Positions 1 to 10,909 are shown, numbered from the stretch's first letter. The stretch: 64,000 nt of DNA from Devosia equisanguinis (GCF_900631955.1 NZ_UZWD01000028.1:96204-160203); one strand, 5' to 3'. Notes: generated by a model from the letters alone, not told the origin. Numbers and translations: made by a program.

Positions 1-87
1 GGTGATCACATCTGCGCAACCCCTGGGCAGTATTGCGAGTTGCACTCCTGTCGATAGTTGAAAGTTTAACCAACCAGCCTTGTATCC

Positions 88-507
88 ATGAGTTACCGCA
101 TTCTTATCGTCGAAGACGAAATCATCGTAGCAACCGAAATCGAGGACGTGATCGCCGATATGGGTCACGTTCCGGCGGGGATTGCTGCCGATCAGAAATC
201 GGCTCTGGCGCTCGCAGGCAATGTGGACGTGGCCCTGGTCGACCTCAACTTGCGCGATGGCCCTACGGGCATGACCATTGGCCGCATCCTGGCGCAGACG
301 CATGGAGTGACGGTGGTTTTCATGACCGCCAATCCCTCGCAGCTCGGTGATGGTGTCCCGGGCACGCTCGGCGTGCTTCCAAAGCCGGCGACGGATCGCG
401 ATCTGCATGATGTGGTGAACTTCGCCGTTGCCCAGCATACGAGGAAGAAAGCGAACCCACCGCAGCGCATGCGGCTGTTCGACTGGAACGACGGCAGCTA
501 CGCCTGA
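88..507 (+). CDS. Single-domain response regulator
   Basis: A 139-residue receiver protein with no output domain. The acidic pocket (VEDE near residues 8-11), the phosphoacceptor Asp at about residue 52 in ALVDLNLRDG, the Thr in FMTA and the Lys in LPKPA are all present, so it should accept phosphate. About 20 extra residues follow the receiver fold. Receivers of this kind usually act through protein-protein contacts or as phosphate sinks for HWE/HisKA_2 kinases. The convergent HWE kinase just downstream is the obvious partner candidate, but pairing is inferred from proximity. The ATG at 88 is preceded by only a weak ribosome binding site. The upstream 87 bases show nothing clear. Confidence 0.85.
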   Translation: MSYRILIVEDEIIVATEIEDVIADMGHVPAGIAADQKSALALAGNVDVALVDLNLRDGPTGMTIGRILAQTHGVTVVFMTANPSQLGDGVPGTLGVLPKPATDRDLHDVVNFAVAQHTRKKANPPQRMRLFDWNDGSYA

Positions 508-598
508 ATTACCATACTTTTCTGCCGAGTGAACCGAGGCACAGTTGCAGCTTTCGCTGCAATGATGCTTCGTAATTCTGCATTGGTGCGGCCCGATA

Positions 599-2515
599 TC
601 AGTCGTGAATGCACTGGCGGAGGCGGTCTGAGCGGCTGAGCGCTTCGTATGGAATTTGCACCGCGACTACCAGACCGCCGGCATTCCATTCGCGTTCCAG
701 ATGCCCGCGCATCTGCCCCTCCACCGACAGGCTGACGAGGCGTGAACCAAAGCCGGACAATTGAACAGGCTCGGAAGTCTCTGGCCCCCCCAGTTCCCGC
801 CAGGTCAGGCGGTACATGTCGGGCAGACGCGAACCGGTGAGCTCCACTTTGCCACCTGGCGCGGACAGGCCGCCATATTTGGCGGCGTTGGTCGCCAATT
901 CATGGAACAGAAGCGCCAAGGGCGTGGCGGCAGCGTCATCGATGGGGATGTCGTCCCCGAGGAAGACAACGCGCGCCTGGTCGGCACCATCATTATAGGG
1001 GCGCATCAACCGGGCGATGAGCGCGGCAAGCGTGCCCTGCCCGTCTGTCGGTGCCGACAAAGCACTATGCGGGCGGACAAAGTCGTGGGCTTCACCGAGC
1101 GCATAGATGCGCTGGCGGAGCTGGTCGGCGAAATCCTTGGAAGCCGGGTAGCTGCGTGCGGAAAGACCGATAATGCCATTGAGGACGGCAAAGATGTTCT
1201 TGATGCGGTGGCTCAGCTCCTGGGCCACGAGCTCCCGCTCTTCTGCGGCGACCCGTGACTCATGGATGTCGGTACAGGTACCGATCCAGCGAAGGATTTG
1301 CCCGTCCTCGCCGCGGATGGGGAGTGCCCGGCCGAGCGTCCAGCGGTATTCGCCGCTGTGATGCCGCAGGCGGTATTCGATTTGGTAGGGTTCGCCGGTG
1401 GCGAGCGAGTGGCGCCAGGCCGCCCAGGCACGCTCCTGATCATCGGGATGAAACATCCCGTTCCAGCCTTCGCCGTCTGTCGTGCCTTCCCTCATGCCGG
1501 TGAACTCGTACCAGCGCGCATTATAGTAGTCGTGAAATCCGTCGGGACGGGTTGACCACACCATTTGCGGCATGGTGTCGGCCAGCGTGCCGAACTGCAG
1601 TTCGCTTTCGCGCAGGGCTTCGACGGCACGATGCTGCGCCGTAACGTCGATGGCGACGCCTGGAAAACGGTTGACCCGGCCATTGGCGTCGGTACGGGGG
1701 CGGCCGGAGGCGACCACCCAGGTGACATCGCCATTTTTGCCCAAGAGGCGATATTCGGACTTGTAGGGCGAGCCTTCGCGCAGGGCCTGGGCTATCTCCT
1801 CGCCAACACGCTGGACGTCGTCTGGGTGAATGGCACGCAGGAATTCCTGGATCGGCACGCCGAGACCGGCCCGCAGGGAATCGAGGTCGAACAAAGCGGC
1901 GAACTGATCGTCGGCGGTGACCTTGTCGTTGATCACATCCCAGTCCCAGGTACCGACCAGATCGGTGCCGTTGATGGCCATCGCCATGCGTTCTTCGCTG
2001 CGCGCCAGCGCCTGTTCGGCCAGTACGCGCTCGGTGGTTTCATGCACGACGCAGAGGGTGCCCATGGACAGGCCATCATCGCCCATGATCGGGCTGTAGT
2101 GGAGGTCCATCCAGACGGATTCGAGTTCGCCATGGCGGTTGAGCAGCAATTCTTGGCCGTTCAACGTCCAGGACTCTCCCCGAAGGCCGCGCTCGATGTT
2201 CAGCCGGTTGAAGTCGGCAATCTCCGGCCAGGCCTCGAGGGCCGGCATGCCAAAAATATGAGGGTGCTTGTGGCCGGCAAAGTCGGCGTAGCCATTGTTG
2301 TAGAGAAGGATGCCCTGCTGGCCGACCATCATCGCCATAGGAGTAGAGGCGGCCACCATAAGGCGAACCGCGCCCTTGAGGGTATCGGGCCATTCGGGGA
2401 TCGGGCCGAGCGGGTTGGAAGCCCAATCCTGGGTATTGAATAGTCTTATCGCGGGATCTTGTTCGAGCGTCTCTCGTTGGGCGGCGGACGCATTGGGAAA
2501 CAAAGATTTGGGCAT
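599..2515 (-). CDS. Multi-PAS HWE-family sensor histidine kinase
   Basis: A 638-residue soluble kinase without predicted membrane segments. Three PAS domains lie in order at roughly 45-160, 170-295 and 305-425; the second and third carry the WRxGxxRW-like PAS_3 pattern typical of flavin or haem sensing PAS families. The phosphoacceptor is His436 in QELSHRIKN, characteristic of HWE/HisKA_2 kinases. It is followed by an ATPase domain with ELATNAAKYG as N-box. HWE kinases commonly feed light, redox or general stress responses in Hyphomicrobiales; the ligand here cannot be read from sequence. It converges on the single-domain receiver at 88-507. The start at 2515 has a modest GAG/TAGG-type ribosome binding site. 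Confidence 0.88.
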   Translation of the reverse strand: MPKSLFPNASAAQRETLEQDPAIRLFNTQDWASNPLGPIPEWPDTLKGAVRLMVAASTPMAMMVGQQGILLYNNGYADFAGHKHPHIFGMPALEAWPEIADFNRLNIERGLRGESWTLNGQELLLNRHGELESVWMDLHYSPIMGDDGLSMGTLCVVHETTERVLAEQALARSEERMAMAINGTDLVGTWDWDVINDKVTADDQFAALFDLDSLRAGLGVPIQEFLRAIHPDDVQRVGEEIAQALREGSPYKSEYRLLGKNGDVTWVVASGRPRTDANGRVNRFPGVAIDVTAQHRAVEALRESELQFGTLADTMPQMVWSTRPDGFHDYYNARWYEFTGMREGTTDGEGWNGMFHPDDQERAWAAWRHSLATGEPYQIEYRLRHHSGEYRWTLGRALPIRGEDGQILRWIGTCTDIHESRVAAEERELVAQELSHRIKNIFAVLNGIIGLSARSYPASKDFADQLRQRIYALGEAHDFVRPHSALSAPTDGQGTLAALIARLMRPYNDGADQARVVFLGDDIPIDDAAATPLALLFHELATNAAKYGGLSAPGGKVELTGSRLPDMYRLTWRELGGPETSEPVQLSGFGSRLVSLSVEGQMRGHLEREWNAGGLVVAVQIPYEALSRSDRLRQCIHD

Positions 2516-2627
2516 TGCCTACTCTAGCGGTCCGTAGAGACGTAGTGGCAATGCCCGATCGCAAAAAGGCCGCTCGCCGAAGACATCAACGCGCCGCCCC
2601 AGGATTCAGTTCACAGCGCGGTGAGAA

Positions 2628-4004
2628 TTATTCTCCCGCAAGACGCTGCTGGCGAGGCGGCTTCTGGGCATGAACTTCCTCGGCGACCAGGAATGCCAGT
2701 TCCAGCGCCTGGCTCGCATTGAGGCGCGGGTCGCAATAGGTGTTGTAGCGGTCTGCCAGCGTGGTCTCGGTGACGGCAGAGACGCCGCCAACGCACTCGG
2801 TCACGTCGTCGCCCGTCATCTCGATATGCACGCCACCGGCATAGGTGCCCATTTCGCGGTGGACTTCGAAGAAGTTGCGGACTTCCGAGAGTACGCGATC
2901 AAAGGGGCGGGTCTTGTAGCCCGTCGAGGCCTTGATGGTGTTGCCATGCATCGGATCACAGCACCAGACGACGGTACGACCGGCACGCTGAACGGTTTCC
3001 ACCAGGCGTGGCAGGTGTTCATGCACCTTGTCGGCTCCGAAACGCGAAATCAGCGTGATGCGGCCCGCTTCATCGGTCGGGTTCAGCCGATCGAGCAGGC
3101 GCAGAAGGTCGTCATTGACGAGGCTGGGCCCGCACTTGATGCCGATGGGGTTGTGAATGCCGGCAAAGTATTCGACATGCGCCTCATCGGGATTGCGGGT
3201 GCGGTCGCCGATCCAGAGCATATGGCCGGAGGTGGCGTACCAATTGTTGGAAATGGAGTCGCGGCGGGTCAGGGCTTCCTCATAGCCAAGAAGCAGCGCT
3301 TCATGGCTGGTGTAGAAACTGGTTTGCTTGAGCGCCGGCGTGTTTTCCGGGTTGAGGCCAAGCGCCGCCATGAAGGTGATGGCGTCGTCGATCTTACGGG
3401 CAACTTCCTCGAAGCGGGTGCTCCAGTTGGAGCCCTTCATGAAGCCCATGGTCCATTCATGGATGCGGGTCAGCTCGGCATAGCCGCCCATGGAGAAGGC
3501 GCGCAGCAGATTGAGCGTGGCGGCCGACTGTCGATAGGCCTGCAGCATGCGATCCGGATCGGGCACCCGGGAGGCTTCGTTGAAGTCGATGGCATTGATG
3601 ATATCGCCGCGATAGCTGGGCAGCTCGACGCCATCGATGACTTCGGTGTCGGCGGAGCGCGGCTTGGCGAACTGACCGGCAACGCGGCCGACCTTGACCA
3701 CCGGCTTGGAGGCGCCATGGGTCAGCACCACCGCCATCTGCAGGAAGACGCGGAAGAAGTCGCGAATGTGATCGGCGCCGTGTTCGGCAAAGCTCTCTGC
3801 GCAGTCGCCGCCCTGCAGCAGGAAGGCCTCGCCACGCGACACCGCGGCCAGGCGCGACTTGAGTTCGCGAGCTTCACCGGCAAAGACCAGCGGCGGGAAG
3901 GAGCCCAGTTGGCGTTCGGCTTCGACAAGAGCCGCCGGATCCGGATAGGCCGGAACCTGCTTGATCGGCTTCTCGCGCCAGGAACTGGGGGTCCAATTGG
4001 TCAT
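2628..4004 (-). CDS. Class II (plant-type) DAHP synthase
   Basis: A 458-residue 3-deoxy-D-arabino-heptulosonate-7-phosphate synthase. It condenses phosphoenolpyruvate with erythrose-4-phosphate as the first step of the shikimate pathway to aromatic amino acids. Class II hallmarks are present: GGDCAESF near residue 66 with the metal-binding Cys, [14 protein letters not shown], the metal His in CDPMHGNT, and [15 protein letters not shown] near the C terminus. Length matches the class II family (about 450-460). It is unrelated in sequence to the AroFGH class I enzymes, so I give no aroG symbol. It is the last gene of a minus-strand run after gor, separated by about 80 bases that may hold its own promoter. 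Confidence 0.95.
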   Translation of the reverse strand: MTNWTPSSWREKPIKQVPAYPDPAALVEAERQLGSFPPLVFAGEARELKSRLAAVSRGEAFLLQGGDCAESFAEHGADHIRDFFRVFLQMAVVLTHGASKPVVKVGRVAGQFAKPRSADTEVIDGVELPSYRGDIINAIDFNEASRVPDPDRMLQAYRQSAATLNLLRAFSMGGYAELTRIHEWTMGFMKGSNWSTRFEEVARKIDDAITFMAALGLNPENTPALKQTSFYTSHEALLLGYEEALTRRDSISNNWYATSGHMLWIGDRTRNPDEAHVEYFAGIHNPIGIKCGPSLVNDDLLRLLDRLNPTDEAGRITLISRFGADKVHEHLPRLVETVQRAGRTVVWCCDPMHGNTIKASTGYKTRPFDRVLSEVRNFFEVHREMGTYAGGVHIEMTGDDVTECVGGVSAVTETTLADRYNTYCDPRLNASQALELAFLVAEEVHAQKPPRQQRLAGE

Positions 4005-4084
4005 TGTCGGTCTCGCTTACGCCGGTACTGCTGGGCTTGTGGGCGGTCTATCAATCTACGGGAGGCCTGCCAAGGGCCCATGGA

Positions 4085-5458
<1,374 letters not shown>

Positions 5459-5517
5459 GGAAGCCCCCGGATTAGTTTATCGGCAATCAACGATGAATGT
5501 GGGAAGCCGCTTCGCAC

Positions 5518-5545
5518 AAAAAAAGACCCCGCACAAGGCGGGGCC
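5518..5545 (-). terminator. Rho-independent terminator after the rpiA-DUF2059 operon
   Basis: On the minus strand GGCCCCGC and GCGGGGTC pair (one G-T wobble) around a 5-base loop, followed by seven T residues. It lies 24 bases past the DUF2059 stop codon and separates that operon from gor. Confidence 0.9.
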
Positions 5546-5568
5546 GGTATGCGTCAGGGCGCAGGCGA

Positions 5569-6096
5569 TCAGATCTCGATGCCCTGGGCACGCAGCTCGG
5601 CGCGCACCTTGGCGAAGAACTCGCGCTTGAGATTGTTGGTATAGACCTGCAGCACGCGCTGCAGATCGGTGTTCAGCTCGGAATTGGCCTGGGACAGCTT
5701 CATGCCGACCGGCGATTCATAGAAGGCAACAATCTGCTGCAGCTCTTCGATGGAGAAACGCACCGCATAGACGCGCGCAAACTGGTCGAGCAGTTCGCCC
5801 TTGCGACCATTATATTCCTGGATGACCTTGCCGACGGCATCATTGGTCTTGTCCAGAATTTCGGGGTTCTGCTGCACGATCTGCTGCATGGTCTCGATGC
5901 CGGTCTCGACGACAGTCACCTCGAACACCGCGGCGCGATCCGTCAGGTCGATATATTTACGGGCAAGAGCCAGGTGCTCGGGCGCCACTTCCTGAGCCAT
6001 AGCCGGCACGGAAAGGCCGAGAGTGCCGATGGTGAGCACGGCCGCCACGAGAGCCCGAGCGTTGCGCACCAGGTTTGGGTTTGTCCAGAAAGCCAT
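5569..6096 (-). CDS. Exported DUF2059 domain protein
   Basis: A 175-residue secreted protein. The N terminus has a hydrophobic stretch ending in VPAMAQE, a good signal peptidase I site at about residue 36, so the mature protein is probably periplasmic. The remainder is all helical and contains the DUF2059 signature around FYESPVGMKLSQ. The family function is unknown. An in-frame GTG at 6111 would add five residues, but the ATG at 6096 has the better-placed GGGA ribosome binding site, so I chose 6096. It follows rpiA by about 20 bases on the same strand and is closed by a strong terminator, so the two are probably co-transcribed. No functional tie between them is evident. Confidence 0.85.
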   Translation of the reverse strand: MAFWTNPNLVRNARALVAAVLTIGTLGLSVPAMAQEVAPEHLALARKYIDLTDRAAVFEVTVVETGIETMQQIVQQNPEILDKTNDAVGKVIQEYNGRKGELLDQFARVYAVRFSIEELQQIVAFYESPVGMKLSQANSELNTDLQRVLQVYTNNLKREFFAKVRAELRAQGIEI

Positions 6097-6117
6097 ATTG
6101 TCCCGATCCACGCTTGG

Positions 6118-6816
6118 TCAGTTGTTCTTGAGAAGACGTTTTACGCCATCCGGCGTCGCTACATAAGCCTTGCTGCACATATTGAGGAACAATCCATGCT
6201 GGACGACACCAGGAATGTTCAGCAAATCCATCGAAAGCGCTTCTGGCCGTGAAATGCGGCCAAAAAAAGCATCGAGAATGAGGTGTCCACCGTCGGTCAC
6301 GAAAGGCGTCCCCTTGTCCTCGCCACGGAGCTTGAGGCCCCCCTCGGCGCCATGGGCCAGCAGCACTTCTGCGATGGTGCGGCGGGTTGCCCCCAAGCCG
6401 AAACGATTGACCTCGATCGGCAGCGGGAAACGCCCGAGCGTCTCGACCAGCTTGGTGCCGTCGGCAATGACGATCATCGCATCGGACGCAGCGGCAACGA
6501 TCTTTTCGCGCAAGAGCGCGCCCCCGCCCCCTTTGATGAGATTAAGCGCTGCATCGAGCTCGTCGGCACCATCCACAGTGAGATCGAGCCGATCCAGAGT
6601 TTCGAGATCGGAAAGCGGAATGTCGAGGCTCTTCGCCTGCGCCGCCGTCACCTCGGAGGTCGGCACGCAGATGACGTCGAGACCGGAGGCGACTTTCTCG
6701 CCCAACAGCTCGACAAAATGCTTGGCCGTCGACCCGGTCCCCAACCCCAGCCGCATGCCCGAGCGCACCTCGGTCAAAGCCTGGGCGGCAGCCTCGCGTT
6801 TCAGCGCCTCGCTCAT
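6118..6816 (-). CDS. rpiA: Ribose-5-phosphate isomerase A
   Basis: A 232-residue enzyme interconverting ribose-5-phosphate and ribulose-5-phosphate in the non-oxidative pentose phosphate pathway. Diagnostic motifs are the phosphate loop [11 protein letters not shown] near residue 25, the catalytic DGADELD, and [11 protein letters not shown] with the catalytic Lys and Glu. Length is typical for RpiA. A longer reading from a GTG at 6831 is possible, but its codons contain a perfect GGAGG Shine-Dalgarno spaced correctly for the ATG at 6816. I take 6816 as the start. It heads a short operon with the DUF2059 gene. Its promoter must lie in the 237-base divergent gap shared with the L,D-transpeptidase. 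Confidence 0.95.
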   Translation of the reverse strand: MSEALKREAAAQALTEVRSGMRLGLGTGSTAKHFVELLGEKVASGLDVICVPTSEVTAAQAKSLDIPLSDLETLDRLDLTVDGADELDAALNLIKGGGGALLREKIVAAASDAMIVIADGTKLVETLGRFPLPIEVNRFGLGATRRTIAEVLLAHGAEGGLKLRGEDKGTPFVTDGGHLILDAFFGRISRPEALSMDLLNIPGVVQHGLFLNMCSKAYVATPDGVKRLLKNN

Positions 6817-6824
6817 GGCATTTT

Positions 6825-6829
6825 CCTCC
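6825..6829 (-). promoter_or_regulatory. Ribosome binding site deciding the rpiA start
   Basis: A perfect GGAGG on the minus strand, 8 bases before the ATG at 6816. It lies inside the codons of the longer GTG reading and so argues for the shorter protein. Confidence 0.8.
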
Positions 6830-7021
6830 ACAGTCGCGGCGGGTTTGGCAGGCGCAGCGTCGCCATGTCAAGCCATCCCAAAGTCGGCGTTCACGCATTG
6901 GTGAACGACCACTGTAACCGGCCGGCAACACAATGTGGCAATGATGACCAATCTATGGCTGCAATGGGGCGTTTGGCCCTTTGCGGTTAACCAGCAAGCA
7001 AGTAAGTAGCCGAATTCATTA

Positions 7022-7042
7022 GAGGTATCCGAATCATACCTC
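7022..7042. promoter_or_regulatory. Inverted repeat upstream of the L,D-transpeptidase
   Basis: GAGGTAT and ATACCTC form a perfect 7-base inverted repeat with a 7-base spacer, about 27 bases before the transpeptidase start. It could be an operator or a leader hairpin. There is no T-run, so it is not a terminator. Assignment is tentative. Confidence 0.35.
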
Positions 7043-7068
7043 ACTCACTGCAGAGGCCCTGTGAACGC

Positions 7069-7662
7069 ATGAGCAAGTTCAGAATCGCAATGGCGCTTGT
7101 GATGTCGATATTCTTGTCGGTCAGTGTCATTTTGCCGGCCGCTGCGGCGCGCTGGTATAATCCCGATACCAATACATTCGAAGAGCGCGCTGTCGCCCAG
7201 CAGCGCAATCGTGGTGGCAGCCCGATCAAGAAGCAGATCGTCGATTACCAGACCAGCTACAAGCCGGGCACAATTGTCATCGAAACCAGCGAGCGTCGCC
7301 TCTATCTGGTACTCGAAGGCGGTAAGGCTATGAAGTATGGCATCGGCGTTGGCCGCGACGGGTTCCGTTGGTCCGGCACACACCGCATTTCCCGCAAGGC
7401 CGAATGGCCCGGCTGGACCCCGCCCCCGGCAATGCGCAAGCGCGTTCCCGACCTGCCGGCCTATATGCCCGGCGGCCCGGAAAATCCGCTCGGCGCCCGC
7501 GCGCTCTATATCGGTTCGACGCTTTATCGCGTCCACGGCACCTCCGAGCCCTGGTCCATCGGCCAGGCCGTTTCCTCGGGCTGCATCCGCCTCACCAATG
7601 ACGACGTGATGGATCTCTATGATCGCGTCCAGGTCGGCGCACAGATTGTCGTCAAGCACTGA
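7069..7662 (+). CDS. Secreted L,D-transpeptidase (YkuD family)
   Basis: A 197-residue cell-wall enzyme. The signal peptide runs to LPAAAA at about residue 26. The YkuD domain covers about 65-196, with catalytic His156 in YRVHGTSEP and Cys172 in SSGCIRL. Such enzymes form 3-3 peptidoglycan crosslinks or attach proteins to peptidoglycan in the periplasm. Hyphomicrobiales carry many paralogues, so the specific role cannot be assigned. The basic linker after the signal sequence (QQRNRGGSPIKK) is typical of the family. A strong terminator follows the stop codon, making this a single-gene transcript. It is divergent from rpiA. Confidence 0.92.
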   Translation: MSKFRIAMALVMSIFLSVSVILPAAAARWYNPDTNTFEERAVAQQRNRGGSPIKKQIVDYQTSYKPGTIVIETSERRLYLVLEGGKAMKYGIGVGRDGFRWSGTHRISRKAEWPGWTPPPAMRKRVPDLPAYMPGGPENPLGARALYIGSTLYRVHGTSEPWSIGQAVSSGCIRLTNDDVMDLYDRVQVGAQIVVKH

Positions 7663-7684
7663 TCGATCCGGACTGAACCAACGA

Positions 7685-7709
7685 GGCCGCCGACAGGCGG
7701 CCTTTTTTT
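7685..7709 (+). terminator. Rho-independent terminator after the L,D-transpeptidase
   Basis: GGCCGCC and GGCGGCC form a 7-base perfect stem with loop GACA, followed by seven T residues. It isolates the transpeptidase from moaA. Confidence 0.95.
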
Positions 7710-7751
7710 GTGCGCTTTGCACTTGCGCTCCGCGGCAGTAAAGTGGTGGCC

Positions 7752-8765
7752 ATGACGACGACCTCCCCTGTTGCGCGCCCCCTGATCGATGGCTTCGGCC
7801 GGCGCGTCTCCTATCTTCGGATTTCAGTGACCGACCGCTGCGATTTCCGCTGCGTCTACTGCATGGCCGAGGATATGACCTTCCTGCCCAAGCGGGATGT
7901 ATTGAGCTTTGAGGAGATCGAAGCGCTGGCCGGCGCCTTCATCGCGCGCGGCACCACCAAGATCCGCCTGACAGGTGGGGAGCCGCTGGTCCGACGCGAC
8001 ATCATGCAACTGGTCACGGCGCTGGGGCGGCGGATCGGGAATGGGCTCGAGGAACTGACGCTGACGACCAATGGCAGCCAGCTCGCCAAATATGCCGTGC
8101 AACTGCAAGCGGCTGGGGTGCGGCGGCTCAATGTATCGCTGGACACGCTGGATGCCGAGAGGTTTCGCGCCATCACGAGACGCGGACGGATCGAAGATGT
8201 CATGGCGGGCATAGAGGCCGCGCAGGCGGCGGGCCTCGCCATCAAGATCAACATGGTGGCGATGCGCGGCGTCAATGACGATGAGATCGAGCCGATGATG
8301 GCCTGGGCGCATGGACGCGGCATGGGGCTGACGCTGATCGAAGGCATGCCGCTGGGCGAGGTGGACATCGACCGCGCGGACTCCTATCTGCCGCTGCGCG
8401 AACTGCATGAACGGTTGGCCCGGCGCTATACGCTGACCCGGCTCGATACCCGCACCGGCGGCCCTGCCCGCTATGTGCATGTGGCCGAAACCGGCGGCAC
8501 GCTGGGCTTCATCACCCCGATGAGCCACAATTTCTGCGAAAGCTGCAATCGGGTGCGGCTGACGGCGACGGGGCAATTGTTTCTGTGCCTGGGCCAGGAC
8601 GACCAGGTCAATCTGCGCGACGCCTGGCGAGAGGGTGGCGCGGCGGGCCTGGACGCAGCGCTGGACCACGCCATGCGCATCAAGCCCAAGGGGCATGACT
8701 TCGTCGTCGACCGTTCCGGCCGCGAACCCGCCGTCGCCCGCCATATGAGCGTGACGGGCGGCTGA
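7752..8765 (+). CDS. moaA: GTP 3',8-cyclase, molybdenum cofactor biosynthesis protein A
   Basis: A 337-residue radical SAM enzyme that, with MoaC, converts GTP to cyclic pyranopterin monophosphate in molybdopterin synthesis. The N-terminal SAM cluster motif is CDFRCVYC. The SAM-binding GGEP lies in [11 protein letters not shown]. The second cluster is supplied by [19 protein letters not shown] near residue 265. The C terminus ends in the GG pair needed for activity. Length is near the family value of about 330-340. A GTG at 7710 would overlap the terminator tail, so the ATG at 7752 is preferred although its ribosome binding site is weak. No other moa gene is in the window, and no Moco riboswitch is visible in the short leader. 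Confidence 0.95.
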   Translation: MTTTSPVARPLIDGFGRRVSYLRISVTDRCDFRCVYCMAEDMTFLPKRDVLSFEEIEALAGAFIARGTTKIRLTGGEPLVRRDIMQLVTALGRRIGNGLEELTLTTNGSQLAKYAVQLQAAGVRRLNVSLDTLDAERFRAITRRGRIEDVMAGIEAAQAAGLAIKINMVAMRGVNDDEIEPMMAWAHGRGMGLTLIEGMPLGEVDIDRADSYLPLRELHERLARRYTLTRLDTRTGGPARYVHVAETGGTLGFITPMSHNFCESCNRVRLTATGQLFLCLGQDDQVNLRDAWREGGAAGLDAALDHAMRIKPKGHDFVVDRSGREPAVARHMSVTGG

Positions 8766-8862
8766 GACTTAGGCCGGTCCGCCCAAAATCGGGACGCTGG
8801 TACAATTCATCCGGACACCGCGACAATGCGCACGGGGTCGGTGGCGGATAAGAGTCCCACGA

Positions 8863-8884
8863 CGGGCACCAAGCACGGTGCCCG
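8863..8884. other. Hairpin upstream of the Tudor-like secreted protein
   Basis: CGGGCACC and GGTGCCCG make a perfect 8-base stem with a 6-base loop, ending five bases before the ribosome binding site of the gene at 8903. There is no T-run. It may terminate moaA transcription weakly or fold near the translation start. Confidence 0.35.
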
Positions 8885-8902
8885 ACATTGGGAGACATAG
8901 AG

Positions 8903-9274
8903 TTGATCAGGAATGCGTTCATTCTGCTTGCCGCTATTATCGCGCTGGGCAGCAGCAGTGCGTATGCTCAAACCGTGGGCGACTGGGTTCTGGGGAACTA
9001 CCAAAAGTCCGGCTACTGGTTCGCTGGCATCGCCGAATCCATCAATGGTGGCAAGGTAACAATCCGTTATGACGACGGCGAGCGCGAGACGGTCAGTCTG
9101 CGCGACGTGCGCCCTTATGACTGGATGATCGGCAGCCGCGTCGAGTGCAATTTCAAAAAGGCCGGTGAGTGGTATCCGGGCACGATCGCTTCGCTTGCCG
9201 GCGAGAAGGTTGGCATCAATTATGACGATGGCGACAAAGAGACCACGACGACCGGCCTCTGCCGCTCTCGATAA
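8903..9274 (+). CDS. Small secreted protein with two Tudor/agenet-like repeats
   Basis: A 123-residue protein of unknown function. The signal peptide ends at SSAYAQ near residue 23. The mature part is two related units of about 45 residues. Unit one starts VGDWVLGNYQKSGYWFAGI and unit two IGSRVECNFKKAGEWYPGTI. Each ends in a YDDGE/DKET stretch, as in Tudor, agenet or chromo-like barrels that typically bind methylated or charged ligands. Here the protein should be periplasmic, so the eukaryotic histone role does not transfer. The chosen start is a TTG at 8903 with GGGAGA seven bases upstream; the earlier TTG at 8888 overlaps that site. A second small secreted gene follows on the same strand. 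Confidence 0.75.
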   Translation: MIRNAFILLAAIIALGSSSAYAQTVGDWVLGNYQKSGYWFAGIAESINGGKVTIRYDDGERETVSLRDVRPYDWMIGSRVECNFKKAGEWYPGTIASLAGEKVGINYDDGDKETTTTGLCRSR

Positions 9275-9353
9275 CCCCTTAGCTCACCAAGAAACTCAGA
9301 CCTCATAGCGTTTGCCAGCGTCATGTTCGGCAAGCATATACAAGGACCGTCAC

Positions 9354-9704
9354 GTGACGATGACTTTCAAATCAGCCGCGCTTGCTGCCACTCTTGCCAT
9401 GCTATCGGCGACCGCTGCCAATGCGGCCGGCATGAATTTCGACATCCAGAACAGCTCGGACTACATCATCACCGGCTTCTATACCGGGGAGAACGGTGAA
9501 TGGAGCTCCAACTGGATGAACTTCAAACTCAAGGGTGGCGAGACCGCTCAGATGGCCTTCAATTATGATGGCCCCTGCGACATCGAGTTTTACGTGACTT
9601 GGGAAGCCGAGGACGGCTCGAACATCGATGGTGACGTAACTACGATCGACATTTGCGATGCGAACACGATCTATTTCGACGGGGCCGAGGCCAGTTACGA
9701 CTAA
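9354..9704 (+). CDS. Small acidic secreted protein of unknown function
   Basis: A 116-residue protein with a clear signal peptide ending near SATAANAAG (about residue 26). The mature part is strongly acidic, rich in Asp, Glu, Asn and Tyr, and probably all beta. It has two cysteines (in GPCDIEF and DICDAN) that could form a disulfide after export. I do not recognise a named family. An AAGGA ribosome binding site sits seven bases before the GTG at 9354; the ATG at 9360 is an alternative with longer spacing. It lies 79 bases after the Tudor-like secreted protein, which suggests a shared exported role, but this is only context. Confidence 0.7.
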   Translation: MTMTFKSAALAATLAMLSATAANAAGMNFDIQNSSDYIITGFYTGENGEWSSNWMNFKLKGGETAQMAFNYDGPCDIEFYVTWEAEDGSNIDGDVTTIDICDANTIYFDGAEASYD

Positions 9705-9725
9705 TCGCTGACCTATTTGGCATTT

Positions 9726-9753
9726 GTGGCTTGCGCTGATCGGCGCAGGCCAC
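9726..9753 (+). terminator. Possible terminator hairpin
   Basis: GTGGCTTGCGC and GCGCAGGCCAC form an 11-base stem with one wobble and a 6-base loop, 21 bases after the stop at 9704. The T-run is missing, so it is at best a weak terminator. Confidence 0.4.
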
Positions 9754-9892
9754 CTGCTATTTGAGGCAAAGGAAGATCCGCAGGACACTTTACTTCGACG
9801 TTGAGCAAAGCTACCCGTCTATGTGCACCAGCGCGGCAAGACTTGCCGTCATGGCAGGGACAGGCCGGTGAAACACAGCGTCGAGTGCTCCA

Positions 9893-10909
9893 TTGGGTAG
9901 TGTTGATCAGCCTTTTCGATTTTCCTCAAAAGCGCTGGACGCCGAAGACGGTTTCGGCCGCTACCACGATCTCTATCCGGTAGCCTCAAACGTGACCGCC
10001 ACGGGGCAAGGCTTCCACGCCGAGGCCCACGCCCACCGCCTTTCGCGCATGATCGTTGTCGACCGCATGATCAGCGGTGTGTCCCATGTCAGGGAAGCAC
10101 GCCACGCGCGACAGGACGGGTTCGACCATGTCGTCGTCCAGATGGTGACCTCTGGCCAGTGGACCGGTGGCCCACCGGGAGAAGAGCGGCTCGTATCGCC
10201 GGGGGAAATCATTCTCCTCGACATGGCTCGTCCGCAACGGAACTGGGCAAACCTGGCTCAACTGATCACTATCAATCTGCCTCGAGATCTCATTGAGGCA
10301 ACACTTCGGGTAACGCCTGCCATGCATGGCGTCGTCCTCCCCGCCTCCACATCCCATTTGCTTGGCGAATTCATGCTCATGCTCAAGCGCCTAGGCGCGG
10401 ACAGTCCGGCGGCCATAGCAGACAGCGCGGCTCAGGCCCTGATCGAACTCACGGCGGGTGCATTCGCCAATTATGGCGGCCACCTGATAAAGCACGGTGA
10501 TACCGGGGCCGGCAGCCTGCGTCGGGAGCGGGCCGAACTTTTCATCGACGCTCGCCTTGCCGACGATCAGTTGGACGCAGCATATGTCGCGCACAGCTTA
10601 GGTGTGTCGCGTACCGTTCTCTATCAACTGTTCCAGTCGTCGGGAGGCGTGGCTCGATACATTCTCGGGCGACGCCTGGAGCGACTTGCACGTGCATTGC
10701 GCAGAAGCACGGAGACGCGTTCGATTTCCCAGCTGGCCTTTGCCTTTGGCTTTGCCAGCGAAAGCCATTGCAGCAAGGCCTTCCGCTCGGCTTATGGCAT
10801 GCCGCCCGGGCAGTATCGAAAAGACGCGGCTCATCAGAGAGCCGCGGCGAATGACGTCTCCGGCCTCATCGACAGCGCACTCGACATTTGGCACTCGGCG
10901 TTGCGCTGA
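9893..10909 (+). CDS. AraC-family transcriptional regulator
   Basis: A 338-residue regulator. The N-terminal part (about 30-190) looks like the cupin-type AraC_binding_2 sensor domain, with the pattern PGEIILLDMARP. The C-terminal part (about 220-315) is the AraC double helix-turn-helix: the first helix pair is around AAYVAHSLGVSRTVLYQLFQ and the second around ISQLAFAFGFASESHCSKAF, ending in the family hallmark FRSAYGMPPGQYR. The inducer and target are unknown. The start is uncertain: TTG at 9893 is the only reasonable one and has no strong ribosome binding site. It converges on an Lrp-type regulator. Confidence 0.85.
   Translation: MGSVDQPFRFSSKALDAEDGFGRYHDLYPVASNVTATGQGFHAEAHAHRLSRMIVVDRMISGVSHVREARHARQDGFDHVVVQMVTSGQWTGGPPGEERLVSPGEIILLDMARPQRNWANLAQLITINLPRDLIEATLRVTPAMHGVVLPASTSHLLGEFMLMLKRLGADSPAAIADSAAQALIELTAGAFANYGGHLIKHGDTGAGSLRRERAELFIDARLADDQLDAAYVAHSLGVSRTVLYQLFQSSGGVARYILGRRLERLARALRRSTETRSISQLAFAFGFASESHCSKAFRSAYGMPPGQYRKDAAHQRAAANDVSGLIDSALDIWHSALR

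Noticed and set aside
541..563. Terminator after the first response regulator
   Set aside because: TTGCAGC and GCTGCAA can pair at 545-562, but there is no T-run on either strand.
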